A stretch of DNA of 64,000 bases. Source: Betaproteobacteria bacterium. GTDB taxonomy: Bacteria; Pseudomonadota; Gammaproteobacteria; Burkholderiales; Rhodocyclaceae. The position numbers and the translations under genes were made by a program. This document shows, one piece after another, positions 50,986 to 58,599 of this stretch. Each line of letters opens with the position of its first letter. Positions within the stretch are counted from its first letter, which is position 1. Under the pieces are notes generated by a model, which was not told where the DNA came from, did no database searches, and worked only from the letters and a program-made list of their open reading frames with translations. The stretch spans positions 248,001-312,000 of the forward strand of contig JADIYD010000014.1 in the NCBI GenBank assembly GCA_016705475.1. The letters are read 5' to 3'.

Positions 50986-53900
50986 TGTTGGACGCCCTGA
51001 TCCGTTTTTCGCTGACCCAGCGCCTGTTGGTGCTGGTTCTTACCGTCATGCTCACCGGGGCCGGCGTCCAGGCTTTCCTCGGCCTGCCCATCGACGCCTT
51101 CCCTGACGTGTCGACGACGCAGGTCAAGATCATCCTCAAGGCCCCCGGCATGACGCCGGAAGAGGTCGAAACGCGCCTCGCCGTACCGGTCGAGCAGGAA
51201 CTGCTCGGCATCCCGCACCAGAAGCTCCTGCGCTCGGTCTCAAAATATGCGCTGACCGACATCACCCTAGATTTCGAGGACGGCACCGACATTTACTGGG
51301 CCCGTCAGCAGGTTGGCGAGCGCCTGGCCGCGGCCATGGGCAACCTGCCGCCCGGCGCAACCGGCGGCATGGCGCCGATCACCACGCCGCTCGGCGAAAT
51401 GTTCATGTTCACCATTGAGGGCGAGCTCTCGCTGGCCGACAAGCGTGCCCTGCTCGACTGGGTGATTCGTCCACAACTGCGCACCGTGCCCGGCGTCGCC
51501 GACGTCAACAGCCTGGGTGGCGAGGTGCGCACCTTCGAGGTCGTGCCCAACCCACAGAGCCTGGCAGCGCGCGGCCTGGCGCTCAAGGATCTGCAGGCCG
51601 TTCTCGAAACGAACAACCGCAACGACGGCGCCGGCCGCCTCAACGACGGCGAGGAATCGCTGCTGGTTCGCGCCGAAGGGGCGATTGCTACGGTCGACGA
51701 CGTAAAAGCCATTGTTTTGCAAGCCAGGGACGGCACCGTAGTACGCATATCCGATGTCGCCGAAGTCCGCCTCGGCGCCCTCACCCGCTACGGCGCGGTG
51801 ACCAAGAGCGGCCAGGGCGAGGCGGTGCAAGGCCTGGTCCTCGGCCTGCGCGGCGCCAATGCGCAACAGGTGGTGGCCGGCGTCAAGGCGCGACTGGCCG
51901 AGATCGCGCCGACGTTGCCGCCCGGCGTCACCATCGAAGCCTTCTACGATCGAAGCAATCTGGTCGGCCGTGCCGTCGGTACCGTTTCGAAGGCGCTGCT
52001 CGAAGCCATCGTCCTCGTCGTGCTGCTCCTGCTCGCCTTCCTCGGCAACCTGCGCGCCGCGCTGGTCGTCGCACTCATGCTGCCGCTGTCGGCACTCGCC
52101 ACCTTCATCCTGATGCGCATGTACGGCCTGTCGGCCAACCTCATGAGCCTTGGTGGTCTGGCCATCGCCATCGGCATGCTGGTCGATGCCGCCGTCGTCG
52201 TTGTCGAAAACGTCGAAAGCCAGCTCGCCGAGGCGCAGGAAAACCTGCCGACGCTGCACCTGATCTACCGCGCCGCCCGCGAAGTCGCCTCGCCGGTCAC
52301 CTCGGGCATCGTCATCATCATCATCGTCTTCCTGCCGCTGCTCACGCTGCAGGGGCTGGAGGGCAAGATGTTCGGGCCGGTGGCGCTGACCATCGTCTTC
52401 GCCCTGGCCTCCTCGCTGCTCCTGTCGCTGACAGTCGTGCCGGTACTCGCCTCCTACCTGATCAAGCGCGGCGTGCATCACGAGCCGTGGCTGGTCAAGA
52501 AACTGGCCGCCCTCTACGACCGCACACTGAGCACCGCCCTCAACAACAGCCGCACTTTCATCATCGCCGCCACCATCGCGTTGGCCGCCGCTGCGGGCGC
52601 CTTCCTGCTGCTTGGCAAGAGCTTCATGCCGACCATGGACGAAGGCGACATGATCATGCAGCTCGAAAAGCTGCCGTCGATCAGCCTCGACCAGACCATC
52701 GCCATCGACAGCGCCGTACAGAAGGCGATCCTGGCGCAGGTACCGGAGATCAAGTCCATCGTCGCCCGCGCCGGTTCGGACGAACTCGGCCTCGACCCGA
52801 TGGGCCTCAACCAGACCGATACCTTCATGGTCCTCCAACCGCGCGATACCTGGCGCAATCCGGACCCGGCCTGGCTGGCCGACCAGTTGCGCGTCGTCAT
52901 GGCCGATTTCCCCGGCATCGGCTTCTCCTTCACGCAGCCGATCGACATGCGCGTGTCGGAAATGCTGACCGGCGTGCGCGGCGATCTGGCGATCAAGGTT
53001 TTCGGGCCCGACCTCGCGACGCTGAACCATCTGTCCAACGAAATCGTCGCCGTGATCAAGAAAGTCCCCGGCGCCGAAGACACCTTCACGCTCAAGAACG
53101 ACGGCGTGCAATACCTCAAGATTGCCGTCGACCGTCTGGCCGCCGGCCGCTTCGGGCTCAATGTCGACGACATCCAGAACGACCTCAAGGCCCTGCTCGA
53201 AGGCCGCAACGTCGGCGTCGTCATCGAACAGGGACGCCGCGTGCCGGTCGTCCTGCGCGGCCCGACCAGCCTGCTTAACTCGCCGGCCGATTTCGAAGCC
53301 TTGCGCCTGAGCCTGCCGGGCGGCGGTAGCGTGCCGCTGGCCAGCGTTGCCAAAATCGGCCGCATCGACGGCCCGGTCAAGGTCGACCGCGAAAATGCCC
53401 AGCGCTACGTCGTCGTTCAGTCCAACGTCCGCGACCGCGACCTGGTCGGCTTCGTCGAGGACGCCAAGGCAGGCGTCGCCCGCGACATCAAGCTGCCGGC
53501 CGGCTACCGGCTGGCCTGGGGTGGCCAGTTCGAAAACCAGCAACGCGCCGCCGCCCGCCTCATGGTCGTCGTGCCGGTGGCGCTGGCGCTGATCTTCTTC
53601 CTGCTCTTTTCGACCTTCGGCTCGTTGCGCCAGGCCCTGCTCGTCCTATCCAACGTGCCATTCGCCATGATCGGCGGCGTCTTTGGCCTGCTCATCTCCG
53701 GCGAATACCTGTCGGTGCCGGCCTCGGTCGGCTTCATCGCCCTGCTCGGCATCGCCGTGCTCAACGGCGTGGTCATGGTCACCTACTTCAACCAGTTGCT
53801 GGCCCGCGGCATGGCCGTCGGCGACGTCGTCGTCGAAGGGGCCAAACGCCGCCTGCGGCCGGTGCTGATGACCGCCAGCATCGCCGCCTTCGGCCTCGTG

Positions 53901-54074
53901 CCGATGCTTTTTGCCACCGGCCCCGGCTCCGAAGTGCAGCGCCCGCTAGCCATCGTCGTGATCGGCGGCCTGCTCACCTCGACGGCGCTGACCCTCGTCC
54001 TGCTCCCCATCCTGTTCCGCCGCTTCGGCGTCAAAACCACCGTCTCCTTTACCGAGGGCCACCGCCATGGCTGA
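50985..54074 (+). CDS. cusA: heavy-metal RND efflux pump (CusA/CzcA family)
   Basis: 1029 residues from ATG 50985; the longer open frame upstream belongs to the other frame of the adaptor gene. Twelve membrane segments. Usual RND motifs: IDAFPDVSTTQVKI, PGMTPEEVETRLAVPVEQEL, and TM4 GLAIAIGMLVDAAVVVVENVE. The TM4 region has the CusA-like IG-x-VDAAVV form rather than the DFG..DGAVV of CzcA, so monovalent copper/silver export is the better guess. The neighbouring Cys-rich peptide gene supports copper stress. Coupled to the DUF3240 gene by an 8-base overlap. Confidence 0.88.
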   Translation: MLDALIRFSLTQRLLVLVLTVMLTGAGVQAFLGLPIDAFPDVSTTQVKIILKAPGMTPEEVETRLAVPVEQELLGIPHQKLLRSVSKYALTDITLDFEDGTDIYWARQQVGERLAAAMGNLPPGATGGMAPITTPLGEMFMFTIEGELSLADKRALLDWVIRPQLRTVPGVADVNSLGGEVRTFEVVPNPQSLAARGLALKDLQAVLETNNRNDGAGRLNDGEESLLVRAEGAIATVDDVKAIVLQARDGTVVRISDVAEVRLGALTRYGAVTKSGQGEAVQGLVLGLRGANAQQVVAGVKARLAEIAPTLPPGVTIEAFYDRSNLVGRAVGTVSKALLEAIVLVVLLLLAFLGNLRAALVVALMLPLSALATFILMRMYGLSANLMSLGGLAIAIGMLVDAAVVVVENVESQLAEAQENLPTLHLIYRAAREVASPVTSGIVIIIIVFLPLLTLQGLEGKMFGPVALTIVFALASSLLLSLTVVPVLASYLIKRGVHHEPWLVKKLAALYDRTLSTALNNSRTFIIAATIALAAAAGAFLLLGKSFMPTMDEGDMIMQLEKLPSISLDQTIAIDSAVQKAILAQVPEIKSIVARAGSDELGLDPMGLNQTDTFMVLQPRDTWRNPDPAWLADQLRVVMADFPGIGFSFTQPIDMRVSEMLTGVRGDLAIKVFGPDLATLNHLSNEIVAVIKKVPGAEDTFTLKNDGVQYLKIAVDRLAAGRFGLNVDDIQNDLKALLEGRNVGVVIEQGRRVPVVLRGPTSLLNSPADFEALRLSLPGGGSVPLASVAKIGRIDGPVKVDRENAQRYVVVQSNVRDRDLVGFVEDAKAGVARDIKLPAGYRLAWGGQFENQQRAAARLMVVVPVALALIFFLLFSTFGSLRQALLVLSNVPFAMIGGVFGLLISGEYLSVPASVGFIALLGIAVLNGVVMVTYFNQLLARGMAVGDVVVEGAKRRLRPVLMTASIAAFGLVPMLFATGPGSEVQRPLAIVVIGGLLTSTALTLVLLPILFRRFGVKTTVSFTEGHRHG

Positions 54075-54369
54075 TGTCCTGCTTTCGCTCACCATGCCCA
54101 ACGATGTTGCCCAACACATCGAGGACTTGCTGCTCTCGCGCCCCGATCTCGTCCGCGGCTTCACCGCCACGATGGCCGAAGGTCATGGCGCCGTCGTCCC
54201 CCTGGTCGAGCCGGCCGAGCTGGTCAGCGGCCACTCGCCGCGGCTGCAGATTCGCATGGCCGGGACGGAAGAAGCCATGCGCGCGGTCCTGGCGCTGATC
54301 AAGGCCGAGCTGCCGAGAGCGAATATCTTCTTCTGGCTGGTGCCAATCATCGAGATGGGGCGTTTATGA
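54067..54369 (+). CDS. DUF3240 protein of metal RND operons
   Basis: 100 residues. PII/CutA-like ferredoxin fold pattern (VLLSLTMPNDVAQHIEDLLL; FFWLVPIIEMGRL at the end). DUF3240 members are almost always inside cus/czc-type operons, as here, but their role is unknown; a small cytoplasmic metal or assembly modulator is plausible. Overlaps the pump by 8 bases and the outer-membrane gene by 4. Confidence 0.85.
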   Translation: MADVLLSLTMPNDVAQHIEDLLLSRPDLVRGFTATMAEGHGAVVPLVEPAELVSGHSPRLQIRMAGTEEAMRAVLALIKAELPRANIFFWLVPIIEMGRL

Positions 54370-55691
54370 ATTTCGATTTTGCCCGTTTTTTCCGGTTGAC
54401 CGTGGCAATCGGCATCGCTGGCACCAGCGGGATCGGGGGCAACGGTTTCGCCGCCGAAACCATGCCCAACCTGCCACCGAGCGAAATCGTCACGCGCGTC
54501 CTGCAGACCAACCTGTCGGTGCAGGCGGCCGCCGGCCAGATCCGCGTCGAGGAAGCCAACCGCAGCCGTCTCGAAGCCGGCCAATACGAATGGAACGTCC
54601 GCCTCGGCGGCCAGCAGCGTCGGAGCAAGCCGGCGACCGGCACCGATGAGCGTTTCAACGAATGGAACGCCGCCATCGAGCGCCCGCTGCGCCTGCCCGG
54701 CAAAGGCCGGCTCGACGGCGAACTCGGCGCAGCCGGCGTAGCCCTGGCCGAAACCGCCCACGGCGATGCCCTGCACGAAGCCAGCCGCAATCTCCTCAAA
54801 TCATGGTTCGTCTGGCTCAAGGAAAGCGCCTCGGCGGCACAATGGAGCGAGCAACTCGCGCTGCTCGACAAGCAGGCCAAAGCCATCCAGCGCCGTCAGC
54901 AACTTGGCGACGCCGCCCGTCTCGAGTCCATCCAGGCCGCAGCCGCGCTGGCCCAGGCCGAAGCCGCCCTGGCTCAGGCCAGGGTGCGCCAGCAGACGGC
55001 CGGCGAAGATCTGCGCCGCCGCTACCCCGGCCTGCCGCTCGTCAGCGAAAACACGATTGCCGAGCCGACGCCCGTCGACGGCAATGAAGCCGACTGGATC
55101 AACGCCATCCTCGAACACAGCCACGAACTTGAATTCGCCCGCGGCGAAACCAACCGTGCGCAGATCGTCGCCGGCCGGGCCAGCCGTGACCGGATGCCCG
55201 ACCCGACCGTAGGCCTGCATGTATCCAGAGAACGGGCCGGCGAGGACCAGATCTTCGGCGCCTACATCAGCGTCCCGCTGCCCGGTGGCGCTCGCCGCGC
55301 CAGTTCCGATGCAGCGCTCGCCCAAGCAGACGTTGCTGGTCGGCGCGAAGCATTCACCACGCAAAAGATCACCGCCGAATCGGCCATGCTCTACCAGTCG
55401 GCCACGGCCGCCTTCTCGACCTGGCAGGCCAGCCGCAGCGCCGCCGAGCGCCTCGGCCAGGCAGCAGACATGACAGCCCGCGCCTACCAGCTCGGTGAAG
55501 GCAGCCTCAACGACCTGCTCGCCTCCCGCCGGCTGGCCAACGAAGCCCAGCTATCGGCCCGCCTGATCCAGCTCGAAGCGCTCGAACTGCGCTACCGCCT
55601 GTTGCTCGATGCCCACCGGCTTTGGGTCATGGATTTGCAACGCTTCAGGCTGAGAACCGACCTTCCGGGCGAACTGCGCATCCCCGATTGA
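54366..55691 (+). CDS. cusC: TolC-family outer-membrane efflux protein
   Basis: 441 residues. Signal peptide (about 1-29, GNGFAAE) whose FARFFRLTVAIG part is encoded by a repeat copy. Two internally repeated helical hairpins of the OEP fold: LNTNLSVQAAAGQIRVEEANRSRLEAG-type and ELEFARGETNRAQIVAGRAS. Forms the channel partner of the adaptor and pump. The order adaptor - pump - DUF3240 - channel is unusual but conserved in betaproteobacterial metal operons as far as I know. Confidence 0.85.
   Translation: MNFDFARFFRLTVAIGIAGTSGIGGNGFAAETMPNLPPSEIVTRVLQTNLSVQAAAGQIRVEEANRSRLEAGQYEWNVRLGGQQRRSKPATGTDERFNEWNAAIERPLRLPGKGRLDGELGAAGVALAETAHGDALHEASRNLLKSWFVWLKESASAAQWSEQLALLDKQAKAIQRRQQLGDAARLESIQAAAALAQAEAALAQARVRQQTAGEDLRRRYPGLPLVSENTIAEPTPVDGNEADWINAILEHSHELEFARGETNRAQIVAGRASRDRMPDPTVGLHVSRERAGEDQIFGAYISVPLPGGARRASSDAALAQADVAGRREAFTTQKITAESAMLYQSATAAFSTWQASRSAAERLGQAADMTARAYQLGEGSLNDLLASRRLANEAQLSARLIQLEALELRYRLLLDAHRLWVMDLQRFRLRTDLPGELRIPD
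54371..54408 (-). repeat. dispersed uptake-like repeat in the channel signal-peptide region
   Basis: On the minus strand: TTGCCACGGTCAACCGG, AAAAAA, CGGGC, AAAATCGAAATTC: perfect core with three A/T patches. It is read on the plus strand as FDFARFFRLTVA. Confidence 0.85.
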
Positions 55692-55754
55692 TCAGGTATC
55701 AGATAGCCCGCGCTAGCCAGCTGGTGCGGGTAGAGCGCATTCATCAAAATATTT

Positions 55755-55784
55755 TGTAAGGGTTTTCACAAGTCTCCGACTAAT
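55755..55784 (+). promoter_or_regulatory. candidate ECF-sigma promoter of the bufferin-like gene
   Basis: TGTAAGGG (55755-55762) and CGACTAAT (55777-55784) are separated by 14 bases. The pair resembles ECF sigma promoters (TGTAAC-type -35 with CGTCTAAT-type -10), which commonly drive bufferin/DUF692 operons. It lies 60 bases before the ATG. The assignment is by resemblance only. Confidence 0.4.
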
Positions 55785-55843
55785 TGTTCAAGTAGCTCAT
55801 TGGCGCTGCTTGATGACAAATTCAACTTCAACGGAGATTCAAA

Positions 55844-56164
55844 ATGAAAACCACCAAAATCCTGTCCCTGGCCATCGGTTCCGCTTTCGCTGCCGCCACC
55901 CTTTCCCCGCTCGCCCACGCAGCCGGCGACAACCCGTTCAGCGCCAGCAAGCTGGAAGCCGGCTATCAGTTGGCGCAGGCCGACACCAAGATGAAGGATG
56001 GCAAGTGCGGTGAAGCCAAGTGTGGCGCTGACAAGAAGGCCGGCGAAAAAATGAAGGACGGAAAATGTGGCGAAGCCAAGTGCGGTGCTGACAAGAAGGG
56101 CGCAGACAAAAAGAAGGACGGCAAGTGCGGCGAAGCCAAGTGCGGCGCAGAAAAGAAGAAATAA
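55844..56164 (+). CDS. bufferin/HvfA-like Cys-rich secreted peptide precursor
   Basis: 106 residues. Signal peptide about 1-26 (TLSPLAHAAGDN) followed by a spacer and three 20-residue repeats, each KDGKCGEAKCGA(D/E)KK. The two Cys per repeat lie in KCG motifs like the EGKCG core of HvfA/bufferin-2 precursors, which MNIO (DUF692) enzymes modify to bind copper. The DoxX gene that follows also occurs in those operons. No DUF692 or DUF2063 gene is present in the window, so the modifying enzyme must be elsewhere or absent; unmodified Cys-rich metal buffering is an alternative. Downstream of a copper-type RND operon. Confidence 0.75.
   Translation: MKTTKILSLAIGSAFAAATLSPLAHAAGDNPFSASKLEAGYQLAQADTKMKDGKCGEAKCGADKKAGEKMKDGKCGEAKCGADKKGADKKKDGKCGEAKCGAEKKK
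55981..56160 (+). repeat. three tandem 60-bp repeats inside the bufferin-like gene
   Basis: Units 55981-56040, 56041-56100 and 56101-56160 each encode the KDGKCGEAKCGADKK block. DNA identity is high but not total (synonymous and a few coding changes), so this is coding repetition, open to unequal recombination. Confidence 0.92.
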
Positions 56165-56179
56165 CCTGCCCATCTGAAC

Positions 56180-56208
56180 GCATTCCGGCTGCCCGGCATC
56201 CGGAATGC
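56180..56208 (+). other. hairpin between the Cys-rich peptide gene and doxX
   Basis: Stem GCATTCCGG/CCGGAATGC, 11-base loop, no T tract. It could protect the upstream precursor mRNA or partly block read-through, giving more precursor than DoxX. Placed in the 112-base gap. Confidence 0.45.
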
Positions 56209-56276
56209 GACAGCAAAAAGTCCCCGGCCCCCCAACATCGCGCCCGGCCCGGGTTGCGCACCAGAAGCCATAAAGA

Positions 56277-56777
56277 ATGAAAAACACGCTCACTCGCCAT
56301 CTTGGTTTTACCTTCTCGAATCTCGACCTGCTGGGACTGTGGCTAGGCTTGCTCAGTCTGCGCCTGCTGCTGGGCTGGGACTTCTACGAATCCGGCCTGG
56401 AAAAACTCCATGGCACCAACTGGTTCACCGATATCCAGGACCGTTTCCCTTTCCCCTTCAGTCTTGTACCGCCAGAAATCAGCTGGCAGATGGCCACCTG
56501 GTTTGAACTGCTCGGTGGCGTTGCGCTGGTCATCGGGCTCGGCACCCGCTTTTTCTCGGTTTCGCTGCTCATCCTGACCATCGTTGCCATCGCCAGCGTG
56601 CATTGGCCGGACGCGTGGTCAAGCTACGGTGAATTGCTGCAGGGCTATGGCTTTACCGATAACGGCTTTGGCAATTTCAAGCTGCCGGTACTGTTCATCG
56701 GCATGCTGCTTCCCTTGATCCTGATGGGTCCGGGCAAGCTGTCGATCGATCATCTGTTCCGCCGCAAGGTGCTTTGA
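56277..56777 (+). CDS. DoxX-family membrane protein
   Basis: 166 residues, four hydrophobic segments. DoxX signature in LRLLLGWDFYESGLEKLHG and WFELLGGVALVIGLGTRF, LPVLFIGMLLPLILMGPG at the end. In bufferin/hvf operons a DoxX protein accompanies the precursor, possibly as a redox membrane partner; its biochemical role there is not known. Here it follows the Cys-rich peptide gene with no MNIO gene between. Confidence 0.85.
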   Translation: MKNTLTRHLGFTFSNLDLLGLWLGLLSLRLLLGWDFYESGLEKLHGTNWFTDIQDRFPFPFSLVPPEISWQMATWFELLGGVALVIGLGTRFFSVSLLILTIVAIASVHWPDAWSSYGELLQGYGFTDNGFGNFKLPVLFIGMLLPLILMGPGKLSIDHLFRRKVL

Positions 56778-56792
56778 GATACGCTGCCTGCG

Positions 56793-57224
56793 ATGACTAC
56801 CTCCACTTTCCGACAAGTCCTGCAGGCCAACCTGCTGGCCATCATCAGCGTGCTGATCGCCGTCGCCAGCCTGTCGTACAACACCTGGCGCAACGATGTG
56901 TCGGAACTGAACCGGAATCAGCGGGCCGCGGGTTTTGCCGTACTGCAGGAACTCGCCACGCTGCAACTGCTGGTCGATCATCTGACCTACGACGACAAGC
57001 GCCAACGCGGCGACACCATCGAAGGGTGGACGCGCGTCGTATTCATCGGCGACCTCGCCAGCCTGACCTCGCCCAAGGTGGATGCCGGGGCAAAGAGCTT
57101 GCGCCAGCAATGGGAAAGCGAAGTCGGCCGGCTGGAATCGAGCGAAGAGGCGAACAAGACCGTCAGTCGGGCCATAGAATCCCTGCGCGTTGAAACCTTG
57201 CGCACCCTCGCGGAATTACGGTGA
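56793..57224 (+). CDS. unknown protein with N-terminal membrane anchor
   Basis: 143 residues. A single hydrophobic segment (LLAIISVLIAVASLSYNTW) near the N-terminus followed by a helical, probably periplasmic or cytosolic part (NRNQRAAGFAVLQELATLQLL). I do not recognise the family. 15 bases after doxX, so it may belong to the same transcript. Confidence 0.6.
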   Translation: MTTSTFRQVLQANLLAIISVLIAVASLSYNTWRNDVSELNRNQRAAGFAVLQELATLQLLVDHLTYDDKRQRGDTIEGWTRVVFIGDLASLTSPKVDAGAKSLRQQWESEVGRLESSEEANKTVSRAIESLRVETLRTLAELR

Positions 57225-57282
57225 ATATCAATCCGCACCAGACGTATCATGGGCAAACACGCCCACCCGATGAGGCAATACG

Positions 57283-57849
57283 ATGCCCCTGAATCTGCGC
57301 CAACTTGGCTGCCTGCTTTTCGGAATTTCCGCCATCGCTCTGCCGCTATCGGCAACCGCCTGGGAATTGTCGGGCAGCAAGATGATCAGTCTGCAAACAA
57401 GGGATGGAAAAACTATCGCGATTGGCTCTGTCGAATTCACCCCGAAAGGCGAATCGACCACCTTCGCGCTGCATCTTGACCACGCCAAACTCAAGGATTT
57501 CTTCCTCTCCATGAAAGAATTCAAGTGTCTGGAAGGTGAGGAAATTCATTGCCACGTGCCCTACCCCTACCCCAATCCGGGCACCATCACGCGAAATGAC
57601 CTGCGCTGGCTGGAACACTCGCTACTGTTTCTCTACAAACAGCCCAAGGATTTTGGCGCCCGGTTGTGGAACGGCCTTTACTACAAAATGACGCTTGGCG
57701 AAAAAGGCATCGTCGGCATGCCGCAAGCCGTCGATCTCGTCCAGATTGGCGCCCCGCCGGCCGACACCTCGATCCCGCCATATGGTCCGGGTGACCGCAG
57801 CGATATTACGCCGGACTCGCGCTGGATTCGCAGCCTGAGCATCGAGTAG
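57283..57849 (+). CDS. unknown secreted protein
   Basis: 188 residues with a signal peptide (about 1-26, LSATAWELS). The mature part has repeated strand patterns, two cysteines (EFKCLEGEEIHCHVPYPYPNPG) that could form a disulfide and a late Pro-rich segment (PPADTSIPPYGPGDRSD). No family recognised. It follows the anchored protein gene by 58 bases and may be its partner; function unknown. Confidence 0.65.
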   Translation: MPLNLRQLGCLLFGISAIALPLSATAWELSGSKMISLQTRDGKTIAIGSVEFTPKGESTTFALHLDHAKLKDFFLSMKEFKCLEGEEIHCHVPYPYPNPGTITRNDLRWLEHSLLFLYKQPKDFGARLWNGLYYKMTLGEKGIVGMPQAVDLVQIGAPPADTSIPPYGPGDRSDITPDSRWIRSLSIE

Positions 57850-57876
57850 GACGACCTCAATCGTGAGCGGAGACGC

Positions 57877-58089
57877 TCAGTTATCGACTTTCTGCCAGCC
57901 CTTCGCCTGCATGCAGGCATGCATCCGGCGCACGCTGGCATTGGTGACCACGCCATCGGCGGTGGTGTAGACCTGCTGTTTGCAGAAGATTTCGTCGCGT
58001 GTGTAGTCGCCGTCGAGCGCCCCGCGCTTTTCCCAGTGCCACGACGAACACCCCGCCAGCCCCAGGAGAACAAGCATCAGTAGTTTCAT
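57877..58089 (-). CDS. small lipoprotein of unknown function
   Basis: 70 residues from ATG 58089. Lipobox LAGC (residues 12-15) after MKLLMLVLLG; mature part SSWHWEKRGALDGDYTRDEIFCKQQVYTT and a C-terminal RRMHACMQAKGWQKV. Two further Cys could be disulfide-bonded. Longer upstream starts lack the signal. Divergent from the toxin-antitoxin operon. Confidence 0.75.
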   Translation of the reverse strand: MKLLMLVLLGLAGCSSWHWEKRGALDGDYTRDEIFCKQQVYTTADGVVTNASVRRMHACMQAKGWQKVDN

Positions 58090-58172
58090 GGAGCAAATTT
58101 TACGCTGATCAGCGCAAGAGCAGCTCCAGCGCATCGCGCTAAAAATTATTCAGATATCACTTCAATAATTAA

Positions 58173-58192
58173 ATTTATTCTGTAGAATAAAT
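58173..58192 (+). promoter_or_regulatory. candidate autoregulatory operator of the toxin-antitoxin module
   Basis: A perfect 8-bp inverted repeat ATTTATTC - TGTA - GAATAAAT, 24 bases before the antitoxin ATG. It overlaps a TAGAAT -10 (58183-58188) with TTCAAT 16 bases upstream as -35. Overlap with the promoter fits repression by the Xre-type antitoxin. AT content is far above that of the surroundings. Confidence 0.6.
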
Positions 58193-58216
58193 CCAAGATC
58201 ATCAGGATACGCCATC

Positions 58217-58599
58217 ATGAAGACCGCCCTGCAAGCCAACCCGCTCTCCGAACGCTCCCGCGTGCTGTCGACGGCCGTGATCGAGGCCGCCAGACGGCTC
58301 GGACTGGCTCCACCGATCTCAATGCCATCATCGGCACAAGCCAGCCCTCGGCCTCGCGCCTGCTCAACGGCAAATACTTCATTCAGGAAGGCAGCAAGAC
58401 CTGGGAGCTTTCTGCCCATTTCGTCCGCCTCTACCGCTCGATTTCCTCGCTGGTCGGTGGCAACGACGATCTGGCCCGGAGCTGGCTCAAATCCGGTAAT
58501 CAGGCTTTCGACAACCGTCACCCACTGGATGTCGTCAAACGCGTCGAAGGGCTGCTCCATGTCTGCGAATACCTGGACGCCCACCGCGCTCGCGTCTGA
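58217..58599 (+). CDS. Xre/MbcA/ParS-type antitoxin, frameshifted as read
   Basis: Starts at ATG 58217 (MKTALQANPLSERSRVLSTAVIEAARRLGL), then shifts frame near 58311, where GG in place of GGG breaks it; with one more G the frame continues as GSTDLNAIIGTSQPSASRLLNGKYF and the DUF2384-like C-terminus NQAFDNRHPLDVVKR to the TGA at 58597. The restored protein is 127 residues, normal for this family. It neutralises the RES toxin encoded next and represses the operon. The same ATG, if not corrected, would run on into the toxin frame. Confidence 0.78.

Noticed and set aside
55981..56160. 60-bp array as a CRISPR or non-coding satellite
   Set aside because: Units are adjacent without spacers and are in-frame coding sequence with codon-level variation.
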